Source: Dendrophyllia cribrosa (Eukaryota > Cnidaria > Anthozoa > Scleractinia > Dendrophylliidae). Taken from it: a DNA stretch of 64,000 bases. The notes below the pieces were generated by a model. That model was not told the DNA's origin. It searched no databases and saw nothing but the letters and a program-made list of their open reading frames with translations. The stretch lies in contig JAJLRJ010000009.1 of assembly GCA_024195265.1 (NCBI GenBank), positions 9,728,791 to 9,792,790 on the forward strand. Reading direction: 5' to 3'. Both the position numbers and the translations under genes were made by a program. Shown here in pieces: positions 38,669 through 48,760 of this stretch. Each line of letters starts with the position of its first letter. Position 1 is the first letter of the stretch.

Positions 38669-39682
38669 TTATATTTTGAAGTACTTATTATACAATTTAT
38701 TATATTGTGATCTATTGATTTTCGATATTTTCAATAATGTGTCCAATATAGTTACTCCCATATTTCGCATCTCAATGCTGGTATTCCCTGCCATTCTTTC
38801 ACCAATAATCAATTCCAATTTTTTCGAAAGCTGCTTTACATCATTAAAAAACATAATATTTCCACCTCTCTGTTTTCTTCCTCGGCCTTTGATTCCGGAA
38901 CCTTTCATTGTGTGCAGTTTAGTCTCATAATGTTTTATGTATTCATTTAAAGTAACTCTTGCGTTGTCTATTCTTTTGTTTCGCATTTGCCTTTCACCTG
39001 ATGATATCTCCCCCTTATTGTATTGTTTTGTAACATTTGATTTATAGCCACTTAATTTGCCCCTTTTTGTTTTGGCCTGCTTTATAATCTTATTAAGATA
39101 GGCCTTAGTCTTTTTATGTGTCATTTCTGGTTGATTTATCCTCATTTCCACATTTTCATAATCCGTAACACCAATATCATTCAAAATCTCATTACTTATA
39201 TCTTCGTCATCTAATCCATAGTCCATCTCTTCTTCTTCATATTCTGGTGGTAATTCATCAGGTTCATCACCAAAGTACTGAGGATCAACATAAATCTCCT
39301 TCTTCCCTTCTAAAATATCCTTCAACGATTCTTCATATGTTGGTGGTTTTGGTACAATTTGCTTATCTTGATTTGGTGGGACATAATCACCAAATAAATC
39401 ATCAATTTCCATTTCTTCGAAAGGATCAACTTCAGGCATGTAGTCAATACCTTGGTCACCTTTTTTAGGTGCTCGTTTCTTTCTTATAGGTACCCTTAAA
39501 TCTAAATTACTGTCGATAACATCATCTAATTTACTAGTCACTGGTTTGAATACCTTCGCTAATGACTCTTGGCTTGTCTGCTGACCAAGATCATGTTTTG
39601 TGATTGCATCATGAACATAATTAATTTTATTTCCTAATTCAGATTTCCTCTTTGCGAGTTCTTTCCACTTAAGTAAACTCAT
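38669..39682 (-). CDS. Coiled-coil/acidic virion-block protein of B (337 aa)
   Basis: It starts MSLLKWKELAKRKSELGNKI. A central very acidic tract (residues ~85-175, DDLFGDY, EYEEEEMDYGLDDED) is followed by a basic region and KGRGRKQRGGNIMFF, a GG-type site. Only the last ~60 residues (VKQLSKKLELIIGERMAGN to YNKYFKI) clearly match the A counterpart. It is the first gene of the B virion block, divergent from the ATPase. Confidence 0.55.
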   Translation of the reverse strand: MSLLKWKELAKRKSELGNKINYVHDAITKHDLGQQTSQESLAKVFKPVTSKLDDVIDSNLDLRVPIRKKRAPKKGDQGIDYMPEVDPFEEMEIDDLFGDYVPPNQDKQIVPKPPTYEESLKDILEGKKEIYVDPQYFGDEPDELPPEYEEEEMDYGLDDEDISNEILNDIGVTDYENVEMRINQPEMTHKKTKAYLNKIIKQAKTKRGKLSGYKSNVTKQYNKGEISSGERQMRNKRIDNARVTLNEYIKHYETKLHTMKGSGIKGRGRKQRGGNIMFFNDVKQLSKKLELIIGERMAGNTSIEMRNMGVTILDTLLKISKINRSQYNKLYNKYFKI

Positions 39683-39841
39683 TAATTGTTATATTATTAC
39701 GTTACATAAAAATGAAAATCATATATAAAAAATAACGTTTAACACTGTGTTGTACACCGTGTTGTACACCGTGTTGTACACCGTGTTGTACACCGTGTTA
39801 TACACCATGTTATATTGAAATAATATACCCATATAATATAA
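39683..39841. promoter_or_regulatory. Divergent promoter of B with GTGTTGTACACC repeats
   Basis: Six nearly perfect units, GTGTTGTACACC, spaced 14 bp apart (about 39738-39815) lie between the virion block and the ATPase. A TATAATATAA box precedes the ATPase ATG. The half-sites GTGT and ACAC match the repeat in A, with a shorter spacer. Confidence 0.7.
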
Positions 39842-40478
39842 ATGATAATACCAAATTACGACGTTGAAGACGATGTGGTCTCGAACTTTGGACAGTTATA
39901 TGATTTCATGCCCGATCGATCATTTCGGATGTTGGTTTGCGGCCCAAGTGGTTCGGGAAAAACAAATACATTGATGCATATGATTTACAATTTATTGTAC
40001 TTTGATAAAATATACCTGTATGCAAAAAACTTAGAGCAGTCCAAGTACCAGAATCTTATGGGATATGTTCCAGCCAATAAGTGATGAAGCTGGTTATGAT
40101 GTTATTGAAGCAAGCAATGATGAAATTATTCCTGTAAATGATATTGATAGTGAAAGTCAGAAAATGGTAATATTCGACGATTTCGTATGTGATAAAAACC
40201 AAAAACCATTAGTCGACTATTTTATACGAGGGAGACATAAAAATTGCAGTGTGATTTATCTGAGTCAAAGCTACTATAATACACCGAAAGACATAAGATT
40301 GAACTGTTCACATTTCTGTCTTTACGAATTCCCAAGTACAAATGAGAAAAGTCTAATTTGCCGTGAAAACAGTATTTCAAAACAATTATATGATAAAGCA
40401 ACTAAAGAACCATTTTCATTCATATATATTGATAAACCAAGGAAATTCACAACCAAGAATTTTAATGAAAAAATATAA
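39842..40478 (+). pseudogene. Packaging ATPase of B, frameshifted
   Basis: Walker A GPSGSGKT lies in the first frame (39842-40084). Walker B KMVIFDDF, IYLSQSYYNTP and RLNCSHF lie in another frame (to 40478). The frames change around 40060-40075, within LMG..MFQ. Each half is well conserved but clearly divergent from A. The shift lies between the two nucleotide-binding motifs and would abolish activity. Confidence 0.88.
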
Positions 40479-40497
40479 TATACTCATATTATATATA

Positions 40498-42738
40498 ATG
40501 AGTTATTCAAACGGATTACTACCATCAACAACAACAACAACAACAACATCACAAGGGCCACCAGGCCCGCCAGGCGTTGGCTTCAAATTGACAGATGATG
40601 GTAATTATGATATGCAAGATAAAAAAATAGTAAATATAGGAACAGTTACTGGTTTGAATGATGTTGTTGATTTCAATTTTGTTAGAAATACATTCGTTAG
40701 TAGGCATATACCATTTGTTACAGCAAATCTTGATATGAAAAACAATAATATAAGAAATTTAAAAACACCAATTTCAGAAAAAGATGCTGTTAATAAAGAG
40801 TATGGAGACACGCATTATTTAAAATTAGATGGAACAACTCATATGGTGGGGGATCTTGATATGCGGGGACATAAACTAATTTTACCCGGTGAAATTGATA
40901 TGGACCGAAAATTAATCACAAACATGGACACTGATGAAAATAATGATCTTTGTGCAACTAATATGATAACTCTTAAAAATTATAATAATAAAAAAGCTAA
41001 TATTACAGATGCATATATGAAAAATGAAAGAATAGTATTAACTGATCATTTAGATGCTAATTATCATGCTTTATTAAATGTTCAAGCAGCAGGTGATAAT
41101 GATGCTTTTCCTTTTTATCATGGAAAAACACATTTTTTAAATTTAGAAGGTGAAAATTATGATGCAAAAAATAAAAAAATATTAAACGTCGTCATTGATG
41201 AAAATAATGATTTATCAACTGTGAATATGAGAACATTAAAAAATTATCATCCTTCAACCCCCTCACATACACACGAAGTCACTAAGGATATTGATTTGAA
41301 AGAACTTTATAATGTTGTAAAATCAAAACCACAGACATACTTGGATTTAGCTGCAAGTTACAACAATCTTGTTTCATATAACGATGTAAAAAATATATTC
41401 TTATCTCGAAAAGAGATGTTGTCGATGGAGACTGGTTTGGATATGAATAATAATACAATTTTCAATATAAAAGATCCAACAGCAGTTGATCATGCTGTGA
41501 ATAAAAGATATGTTGATACAAAAAATGGTGTAAACAACACAAGAATAAATCAAAATACGAATGCAATAAATAATTTAGAAACACTCAAACTTGATAAAAA
41601 GGTAGAAAGCGATCTCGATTTGCAAAATCATAAGATTATAAATTTAAAAACACCTTTACCAAATGAGAATGGTGCTGCCGTCAATGTTTCATTCTTCAAC
41701 ACCGAACTCAATGATTCTAATACAAACTTGTACACACGAATAACGGATGATTATAAGAGTTATGTAAACAAGTCACATATAAATACCTCTACAGCTAAAA
41801 AAGATGTTTTTAGATACATGATGGAAGATGTTAATCAGAGCTCGTCGGAGAGTAATATTGTTGTTAATGGTATTATCGATTTTGTATCCAGTCCACACAA
41901 AATTAACAAGAAAGCCTATGATATAACTCTTACGACAGACAATAACGATGACTTCGCGTCAAGGATAGGTTTTAATGCACTAAATCTTTCTCAAGGTGAG
42001 TACACTATGGTGATTGAGTTTTTCGTTCCAGATAAAGCTCATATTAGTTCAACATCTGTCACTGTTGTCTCAACAGTTATCAACATCGGTCAGCAAACAA
42101 CAAAGATTTTCAACACTGAAGGATATACGAAAAGCATTGTTCATTTACACAAATGGCAGGTCTCTCCACCTGAATATATAATGATAGATCTTCATGGAAG
42201 AATAACAAAAGGGAATACAAAGAAAGCACATCTAATCGTTTATGGTGTTAAAGGACATGTTTCGAGTGTCGATCCAGATGTATTTGATACTGTTTTTGTA
42301 ATTGAAAATGGAAAAATGGTTATGGAGACTGATATTGATTTAAATGGTAGAAACATAATTGGTTTACCTATAAAGAAACAAAAATTCATATTTTTAGGTA
42401 ATTATATGAAAAATAAGAACACTAATGATATCATATTCAACGGTTCATCATCATTTATTGCGTTAACTAATTTGAAAATAGTAAAATTATGGTTGATAAT
42501 ATTGGACGATAAACCGCCTGAAGGATACAAAAAAATGGTTATATTGATCGGTAACAATTCTTTTGGACCTCAACTATGGGATAAAACATCTAATAAAATT
42601 TATTACACTTTCAATATTTTATCTTCAATTATCAATTTCAGGGAAGGTACAGTTGTACAAATCAAATTAATATCAATTGATCATATTACATATGCACCTT
42701 ATAATTGCCATATCAGTGTACTTTTTGAAGAGTTTTAA
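40498..42738 (+). CDS. Fibre protein of B, intact (746 aa), collagen-like N-terminus
   Basis: I start at the ATG preceded by TATATATA. The N-terminus MSYSNGLLPST is followed by a threonine run and QGPPGPPGVG, a short collagen-like stretch. Next come repeats LDMKNNNIRNLKTPISEKDA, LDMRGHKLILPGEIDMD, GLDMNNNTIFNIKDP and DLDLQNHKIINLKTPLP, typical of phage-type fibres. After about residue 500 the sequence is nearly identical to A, ending in a globular domain, probably the receptor-binding head. The gene is open although neighbouring B genes are broken. A role in attachment is inferred from repeat type. Confidence 0.78.
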   Translation: MSYSNGLLPSTTTTTTTSQGPPGPPGVGFKLTDDGNYDMQDKKIVNIGTVTGLNDVVDFNFVRNTFVSRHIPFVTANLDMKNNNIRNLKTPISEKDAVNKEYGDTHYLKLDGTTHMVGDLDMRGHKLILPGEIDMDRKLITNMDTDENNDLCATNMITLKNYNNKKANITDAYMKNERIVLTDHLDANYHALLNVQAAGDNDAFPFYHGKTHFLNLEGENYDAKNKKILNVVIDENNDLSTVNMRTLKNYHPSTPSHTHEVTKDIDLKELYNVVKSKPQTYLDLAASYNNLVSYNDVKNIFLSRKEMLSMETGLDMNNNTIFNIKDPTAVDHAVNKRYVDTKNGVNNTRINQNTNAINNLETLKLDKKVESDLDLQNHKIINLKTPLPNENGAAVNVSFFNTELNDSNTNLYTRITDDYKSYVNKSHINTSTAKKDVFRYMMEDVNQSSSESNIVVNGIIDFVSSPHKINKKAYDITLTTDNNDDFASRIGFNALNLSQGEYTMVIEFFVPDKAHISSTSVTVVSTVINIGQQTTKIFNTEGYTKSIVHLHKWQVSPPEYIMIDLHGRITKGNTKKAHLIVYGVKGHVSSVDPDVFDTVFVIENGKMVMETDIDLNGRNIIGLPIKKQKFIFLGNYMKNKNTNDIIFNGSSSFIALTNLKIVKLWLIILDDKPPEGYKKMVILIGNNSFGPQLWDKTSNKIYYTFNILSSIINFREGTVVQIKLISIDHITYAPYNCHISVLFEEF

Positions 42739-42840
42739 TATAATAACTAAAACAGGCATCTTCAATTTTAATCACATAGGAAAAACATACACCATATTTT
42801 TATATATAAAAGCTACATTTAATATAATCAATAAATATAC

Positions 42841-43173
42841 ATGCCGAATTTGGAGCAAGCAATTAATTTTTGTAATAAATTTTTCACAACCCAAAAAAAC
42901 CTACATCCTAATACTAAAGATGAAATATTAAAATCGGCTTTAATATATCAATTTTTGTACGTTAACTATTTGAATAAGCCAATATCATTTAACCAAATAT
43001 TAGAAAAACACTCTGACATTGGATTAATAGGACCAGGTTCTTGTACTCTAAATACCAAATACCAATTTTTAATTAAACATGCTATTTTTCATGATGCATT
43101 TGGAAGATTTTACAATGACTATGAAAAGGGGCCTGGATACACATATTGCTGCCTTTCAATACCGAAGAAATAA
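42841..43173 (+). pseudogene. Small conserved gene of B, premature stop
   Basis: 110 aa, then TAA (43171-43173). The A homologue continues for 23 more codons (KRSPIMGQIS), which are still readable after the stop here. Otherwise it is nearly identical to 11880-12281. ~100 bp between the fibre gene and this start are AT-rich and contain what looks like a duplicate fragment of the next gene's start (AAAACAGGCATCTTCAATTTTAATCACAT at 42748). Confidence 0.7.
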
Positions 43174-43269
43174 AAAAGATCTCCAATAATGGGTCAAATC
43201 TCTGGATTATTATATTGCCTCATTTCAAATCCTAAAATTTAATTATTATTATCCAAATATATAATATTA

Positions 43270-43758
43270 ATGACTGAAACAGACATCTTCAATTTTAATC
43301 ATATTGATAAAAGCATCAGCAAAGAAAAACTATCTGAAATCAAAGCATTATATCGATTTTATCACAAGCGTTTTTGGTGCTATAAGAAGGCTTTCAAATA
43401 TTTCAAGAGATTGAATTTAGCTATTAATTTATCATCAGTTTCTTTAATATCCATTGGTACAATAGCTGGTTCAATAACATTGAACCCTATTATTTTAGGA
43501 GTAATTAGTGGTAGTGGTTTATTGATTAAGACATACAGCGAAATTAAAAACTATAAAAGAAAAATAGAAATGTCTAAATTTGCATACACAACATATGAGA
43601 AGGTACTCGTTGATTTACGGTCTTTTTTAAGAGGAATGCAATTTAACCATATCAATTTTATCAATAATATGAGGTTGCTAGACGAAACGATAATTGATCT
43701 TTGTACTCTTGATGAAAAATTTGAGAAACAATATGATAAAAAATTCACTTCCGAGTAA
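43270..43758 (+). CDS. Two-transmembrane protein of B
   Basis: 162 aa, nearly identical to the A copy (differences mainly in the last 40 residues), with the same two hydrophobic segments and YEKVLVDLRSFLRG after them. The frame is open. The ATG follows TATATAATATTA. Confidence 0.6.
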   Translation: MTETDIFNFNHIDKSISKEKLSEIKALYRFYHKRFWCYKKAFKYFKRLNLAINLSSVSLISIGTIAGSITLNPIILGVISGSGLLIKTYSEIKNYKRKIEMSKFAYTTYEKVLVDLRSFLRGMQFNHINFINNMRLLDETIIDLCTLDEKFEKQYDKKFTSE

Positions 43759-43841
43759 ACTTTTAGAGTAAATTTTACTAACAAACTTTTCATTCAATAA
43801 CTCATTCATAGGGAAAACCCCCTTTGCATGACGATATTGGA

Positions 43842-44433
43842 TCATTTATTAATAATTGTCTGTATTTGATCACCTATTAACAATAGGATATTATCCCAAT
43901 ATTGTTTATAGCAAGTTAATGTTCTTTTCGATTTAGATAAAGGTATATCATTTTCAATTGGTAATTTTAACATCTTAAATAATTGTTTTAAAATGTAATC
44001 AATATTTATCATACGTTTTCGGTTTCCATTTATCTGTGGCAAAATTTTATCTATCTCCTCAAAAATTTTCATGATTTTAGTTATATTATTGTTTGATATC
44101 TGTAATTTGTGTTGGCTACAGATGTCATTTATTGTGTTTTGGATATGATATTTCCGATGATATACCGATTTTCGCCGTATTTTAAATCGATTTTCAAAAT
44201 AGTCAATATATTTTTCATTAACATAATTATATCCGTAAACGCAGCCACATTTTATACAAACACTCATGCCATCTATATTATTTATATCTTGTTCACTACA
44301 ACATGACTCGACCACTCACACACTACTATCAATTTCTACTAATTTTACGTCACAAAAATCACAAATAAAATTACCCATTGCTTTCAATTCATCGTGAATA
44401 TAATTATCTTATCACAATTCATTCTATACTATT
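43842..44433 (-). pseudogene. VLTF3-like gene of B, broken N-terminus
   Basis: The C-terminal 157 codons are open and almost identical to A, with CCSEQ, CIKCG, YHRKYHIQNTI and the PLSKSKRTLTC end. Upstream, the region matching the A start (ATG near 44433) has a 5-bp insertion (ATATT) and an in-frame TGA (near 44320), so the first zinc-ribbon CxxC is lost from the frame. An internal start could still give a truncated protein. Confidence 0.68.
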
Positions 44434-44439
44434 ATATGA

Positions 44440-45110
44440 GATAATATTTTTAAAACAATAGCTATAAGCGAGAAAACAAAAATAGCGAACATGTAAAAAT
44501 CGGCTAACGCGAATTTATTGCTACCGAACGATGTCATTTCCTCACAATAAATATTCCCACGCGTGGGAAACTATCTTTGTTCCATTGCGTAGATGTTATT
44601 TTTAATCCAAATGTTAATCATGGAAGCTGTCATAAAAGGTGATGAAACAATAAATATTCCCACGCGTGGGAAACTGAACCAATATAAACAAGAGTGGAAG
44701 GCATAATATTTCGCACACCTTTGATATCACTGATGGATAAACAGCGTTTTATTGAGTTTAGAACAGACCGGGCAAAGTTGAGAGATCTTGTAAAGTTAAA
44801 TCAAACCCCATAATATGTTGAAAATATTTTCTCTCGTGATCTGAAACAATAGCTATAGTGATGACTCATTTCATAGGGGGCTTCCCCTGTTTTTTCCGAG
44901 AATGTCACACACCGATAACTCCATCCTGTTTACAATCTGATGACTCATTTCCTCACAATAAATATTCCCACGCGTGGGAAACTATCTTTGTTCCATTAGT
45001 GAACCAGAATTGTTTATGTAAGATTTTGTACATCGCCCAACTTCCTGTTTTTCCGAGAATCATGTCACGCAAAGGAAATCACGCAATGGAATAAACGCAC
45101 TTTGTTTTAA
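44440..45110. promoter_or_regulatory. Subterminal regulatory array of B with three CCCACGCGTGGG palindromes
   Basis: Palindromes lie at 44556-44567, 44659-44670 and 44967-44978, in the same contexts as in A. The sequence between them (ACAGCGTTTTATTGAGTTTAGAA etc.) is nearly identical to A. A has one more repeat unit. No gene is present. Confidence 0.7.
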
Positions 45111-45112
45111 TT

Positions 45113-45212
45113 AACATATAGTTTAATCATTTTATAGAAACATATAGTTTAATCATTTTTATGGAAAACATATAGTTTAATCATTTTATAGAAACATATA
45201 GATTAATCAGAA
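45113..45212. repeat. Subterminal tandem repeat, right end of B
   Basis: About four copies of AACATATAGTTTAATCATTTTATAGA (26-28 bp). They differ from the left-end repeat, and the same single sequence occurs once inside the A terminal repeat (AACATATAGTTTCATTTGA). Confidence 0.85.
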
Positions 45213-45272
45213 ATTGAGATCAAAAGTCGAAATCATAAATCGAGATCAGAAAGTTTATTCCATTTGATGGAA

Positions 45273-45348
45273 AGTAGGATATGAGTTGGGTTTGGTAACA
45301 GAGTATTTTTACAAAAAATGCTCTGGTACCCCCAACTCCTATACTACT
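45273..45348. repeat. Right terminal inverted repeat of B, palindromic
   Basis: 76 bp. AGTAGGATATGAGTTGGGTTTGG pairs with the terminal CCCAACTCCTATACTACT around an AT-rich loop. It is followed by AGCGGT (45349-45354), the second copy of the target duplication. Confidence 0.88.
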
Positions 45349-45420
45349 AGCGGTTTCTTTTGTTTTCCTTGATTTTTGCACGGGCTAATTTTTGTTTTTG
45401 ACTGTAGTGCGACCAGGCCC
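45349..45420. mobile_element. Right half of MITE M1 split by B
   Basis: AGCGGTTTCTTTTGTTTTCC to GTGCGACCAGGCCC continues the hairpin element cut at 6749. Confidence 0.88.
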
Positions 45421-47224
45421 TTACTCAAAGATAATATTTATAGAATATGTATTTTTTTAACACTCATATATTTATAGAATAAACTGAATAATACATGTCC
45501 ATTTTTCCCAATTGGACACTAAAAGAATTAAATATGGAATTACGGCAGCTTCTGACACACATTGTGACATATTTTGATCCTACATTTATCCTACTGAAGT
45601 GATTTACTACAATCTCTGCACATTAGTCCTGAATTGCAAAAACAAAATGATACCCATTTTGGGCGTGTATTTTTCCCATTTTAGACCATGCGATAGTAGT
45701 ATGGAGAATAGATTCTAACCGGCAAGTTATATATAATCTTTACGAGTATATAAAAATTGACCGAAGAATTATCAAGAGAACGTGAAATTGGTTCAGCAGG
45801 GGCGTAGCCAGGACTTTTTCAGAGGTACGCACAATCAATTTTCAAACACTCCCCTTACCTCCTCTCTCACCCTCAAGTCCCAAATCTTTATTCGTTTTTT
45901 TTTTTGCGACATTTTCAGGTAGGCACGTGCGTACGTGGGTACAGGTAACTACGCCCGTTTTTAACAAACAAGTCCAGGTTAAAGGGACTGTTTACAGTAA
46001 AACTATGTTAACACAAGGGAGTAATACAATAAAATCAAGCAGTTTCTTGCCGCATGTATCGTTAATGAAATGGAATGGAGACCAAAATATTGACCATTTT
46101 AACTGCCTTATCGTCTTAGCACAACAAAACTATATATTTAAGAGGAAATGGCAAGGGAAATGCGGTAAGAGAACAAATCCTGGTGTCCCGTGGTATCATT
46201 TGAAACATATTAGGGAGCTTAAAAAACGACGACTTGAAAAAAGGAGTTGCGCTATTTGCAATTGTTCCAATTTGTTTAGTTTATAATTTGATCATTTGAC
46301 GTTGTTGTTTTGCAGGGAACGGCAAAGAAATGTACCAAAATGTAAAACGCTCGTGCAGAGGCATTGTTTTCGCTCATTAAACCTATTGTTTCGTGCCATT
46401 CTCGCTGCCGTCACCGTCGTGGTTGCTTAAGCCCCCTGTTATAAGTTTGCGCCCACGCTGTTTTATTACTTGTACCCATGTCCGCACGGTCTGTACTGAC
46501 CATAAAACTCCATTTACACTACAAAAGAATCAGCAAGGGTAATTTTCATTTTCGGCAAGACAAGAGTAAAATGTGCAGTGTAAACGGTGAAAGCCTGTCG
46601 TGCCTTACCAATTTAATTTTCGGTTTTAGGACCACGTTTGTAAGTTGTACCGTTTTTGAAAAATGGTTGAGATGAGGGTGAATAAACGGCACATTTCCAT
46701 TTACAAGAAGAGTGTTAACGTTCATCCTTGCCTTGAACACGTTTTTTGAACATATCGCGTATATCACAAAGCTACGGCACATGCGTATAATTGATCAATA
46801 CTTTCAAAACGGTAGTGAAATTTGTGATTACCCTTGCAGATTTTTATTCTTAGTTTCCTTGCTGATTATTTCTATCCGAGGAGGGTGAACCCAAATACAA
46901 ATAACGGGGGTGCTCGTCAGACATTTTCAATAAACATCCTAAAAGGTAACAGAATCTTGTTTGTTTGGCGTGGCTCAATTGAATTTTAAACCCCTTAGAG
47001 CTATCAATTCTACAACAAAACATGTCATATTATTTCGCATTTTAGGGTTCAATAGCCTAAAAGGTTAAAAGGTACCGCGCTAATTCTAACGGTGGACATT
47101 TTAGATTTTACCACCCTAAATGGTACCAACTGAACTACAAGTTTTGACCCCTAAATAGTACGACGAGCACCACCGTCATTTTGAGATGGTAGCCCCCGGG
47201 CTAGGAAAGTAATAATAAAAAATG
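45421..47224. other. No gene recognised; dispersed repeat near 46290-46380
   Basis: Noncoding AT-rich sequence. TTTTGCAGGGAACGGC..CGTGCAGAGGCATTGTTTTCGCTCATTA near 46300-46380 recurs at about 49670-49733, so it is part of a dispersed repeat. Confidence 0.5.
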
Positions 47225-47390
47225 CTAAAAGTATAGTTGATAAATTATAAATTTAATTTTTAAGACTCCATCGCTGTCCACCCATTTATTGATGGCATTG
47301 AGGTTCGTTCCCCACATTTCACCTTCTTTGAGGGTAACAATGCGAAGGCCGAAAACCTTTTCATCGTCGTGTCCTGGCCTCATGACAATC
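47225..47390 (-). CDS. TRAF/MATH-type gene, last exon
   Basis: An acceptor ACTTACTTACAG is followed by G|ATT GTC ATG AGG. It encodes IVMRPGHDDEKVFGLRIVTL, WGTNLNAINKWVDSDGVLKI and a stop. This is the C-terminal half of a MATH (TRAF-C) domain, ending in the typical D.L.I...I strand. It is in phase with the exon at 47914-48134 (AG|G). Confidence 0.65.
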
Positions 47391-47913
47391 CTGTAAGTAA
47401 GTAACCGCGTTTTAGTTTGCAATTGACAAATTTTTCATAAATTTAAAATAAAAAATGTGTTTGATATTTGTTACACCCGAACCCGATATACTAAGAATAT
47501 ATTGAGTAATAGATAAAAGCAAAAATTATGCTATTACTGGATGGATGATTCATGCAAATGCGGCATGCAATCTAATATTCTGAGCTACATTTATACATTA
47601 TCAATGCATTGGTGTACGTGTGACTAGGAAATCATACTAATTTTTGTACGAATGGTTCAATTAGATTATTCGCGTTCAAGAGTTATCACATTTGATTTCT
47701 AGCTTTTAATCGCATTATTGAATAATAATAACATCTTCTCTGATAGTCAAGTGAAGTATACGATTCCCCGTTGTTTTATACAGTAAACTTTAAGGTAATG
47801 GTTCCTCCGACAGTCGTTGTATACGAACACAGTTGTGTCGTTTTCACACTTTTCTAATAAAACTTCTTACTACTCAAGGGTGTGAGTTCCAACAACTTCT
47901 ATATTTGACATAC

Positions 47914-48134
47914 CTTATCTCTACCGTCACGGGATGTGCGGCAGAAACCAACTGGAGAAATAAATCGTTATCTTTCTTTAACACAGCTCTCCACCTGTTT
48001 CCATCTCTTGAAAACAGGTGGCTCGTCAAAGGGACCGTCCCTGCGCCTACGTATTCTTGACTAAAATTGGCCACTGACCACAAGAATGATACCACCTTGT
48101 GGTCTTTGGGCATTTCTTTTTGGGTAGCACTCTT
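47914..48134 (-). CDS. TRAF/MATH-type gene, penultimate exon
   Basis: The acceptor TTTTTTTACAG and the donor AG|GTATGT are visible. It encodes HKVVSFLWSVANFSQEYVGA, then VPLTSHLFSRDGNRWRAVL and NDLFLQLVS. The order F.W.V.NFS, S..F...G..WR..L, L.L.L is that of a MATH domain, which in TRAF proteins binds receptor tails and forms trimers. Confidence 0.68.
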
Positions 48135-48579
48135 CTGTAAAAAAATAGTAACATGCGTGATGTGTTAAAACAAATTGTATCATTTTTTACAACGTTTAAA
48201 TGAGAGCGTCTGTATCAGCTTTTGAAAGTTATAAATATATTTTTGCATCTCGCTGATATAATTTGCTTTCGGATTTTCGGACCATAAGCGATAATAAAAT
48301 TTTAGATTAATGCGAAAAAAAAAACTGTAGTGAACACGCGAGAATGGCTCTCGATGAAAATGTTGTCAGAAATAACAAATTAGGTTGAAACTGTTGGTGC
48401 CAAAAGTTCGCAAACAGCTTCAAAACCTTTTGTATTTTCTATTCGTCGCGATTCAGACCTATTATTGAAAAGATTTTGCGATCTGAGAGTACTCTGTCAC
48501 TTAAACAAATTTATAAAACATAACATTTTTAAGTATAATTTTACGAGAATATTAAATAGTAAATTTCCTATCCAGTTAC

Positions 48580-48760
48580 CTTTTCATTTAGCAGAAGACG
48601 GAGTCGCTGAATCTCTGCAGACTGCAGAATGTTATGACTCTCTGCAGCCTGCAATACATGATGGTTCATTTCTTCCCTTATAAGTATCTTTTTACATCCA
48701 GGTACAGTACACTGTACGGCCTTCTTATCGCAAACATGCAAATGCATGTTCACGTGGCTT
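48580..48760 (-). CDS. TRAF/MATH-type gene, zinc-finger exon
   Basis: Acceptor TTTGATTTTAG and donor AAAAG|GTAACT. It encodes SHVNMHLHVCDKKAVQCTVP, then GCKKILIREEMNHHVLQAAE and a leucine-rich helix LRLLLNEK. C..K.V.C..PGC...I.R..M..H is a TRAF-type zinc finger. Exons upstream (beyond 48760) were not identified, so the gene is partial. A TNF-receptor-associated adaptor or a TRAF-like ligase relative is likely. Confidence 0.62.

Larger units (their letters stand above)
6750..45348 (-). mobile_element. Outer Polinton/Maverick provirus B (nested host)
   Basis: This is a full-length Polinton (adintovirus-like provirus). Both ends start AGTAGTATAGGAGTTGGGGGTAC when read inward, and the flanks carry the perfect 6-bp duplication AGCGGT. 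The 5'-AG start and 6-bp duplication are typical of Polinton integrases. It encodes PolB, integrase, protease, ATPase, major and minor capsid proteins, PLA2 protein and fibre. After removing element A and the foldback element with one duplication copy each, its length is about 17,246 bp. Damage seen: a frameshift in the ATPase, two stops in the penton, a stop in the small 43-kb gene, a frameshift plus stop in the VLTF3 gene, and a deletion and two insertions in polB. It is a decayed but recognisable provirus. Confidence 0.95.

Noticed and set aside
45927..46286. 119-aa open frame after provirus B
   Set aside because: There is no family motif, splice signal or conserved copy. Composition is like the surrounding noncoding DNA.
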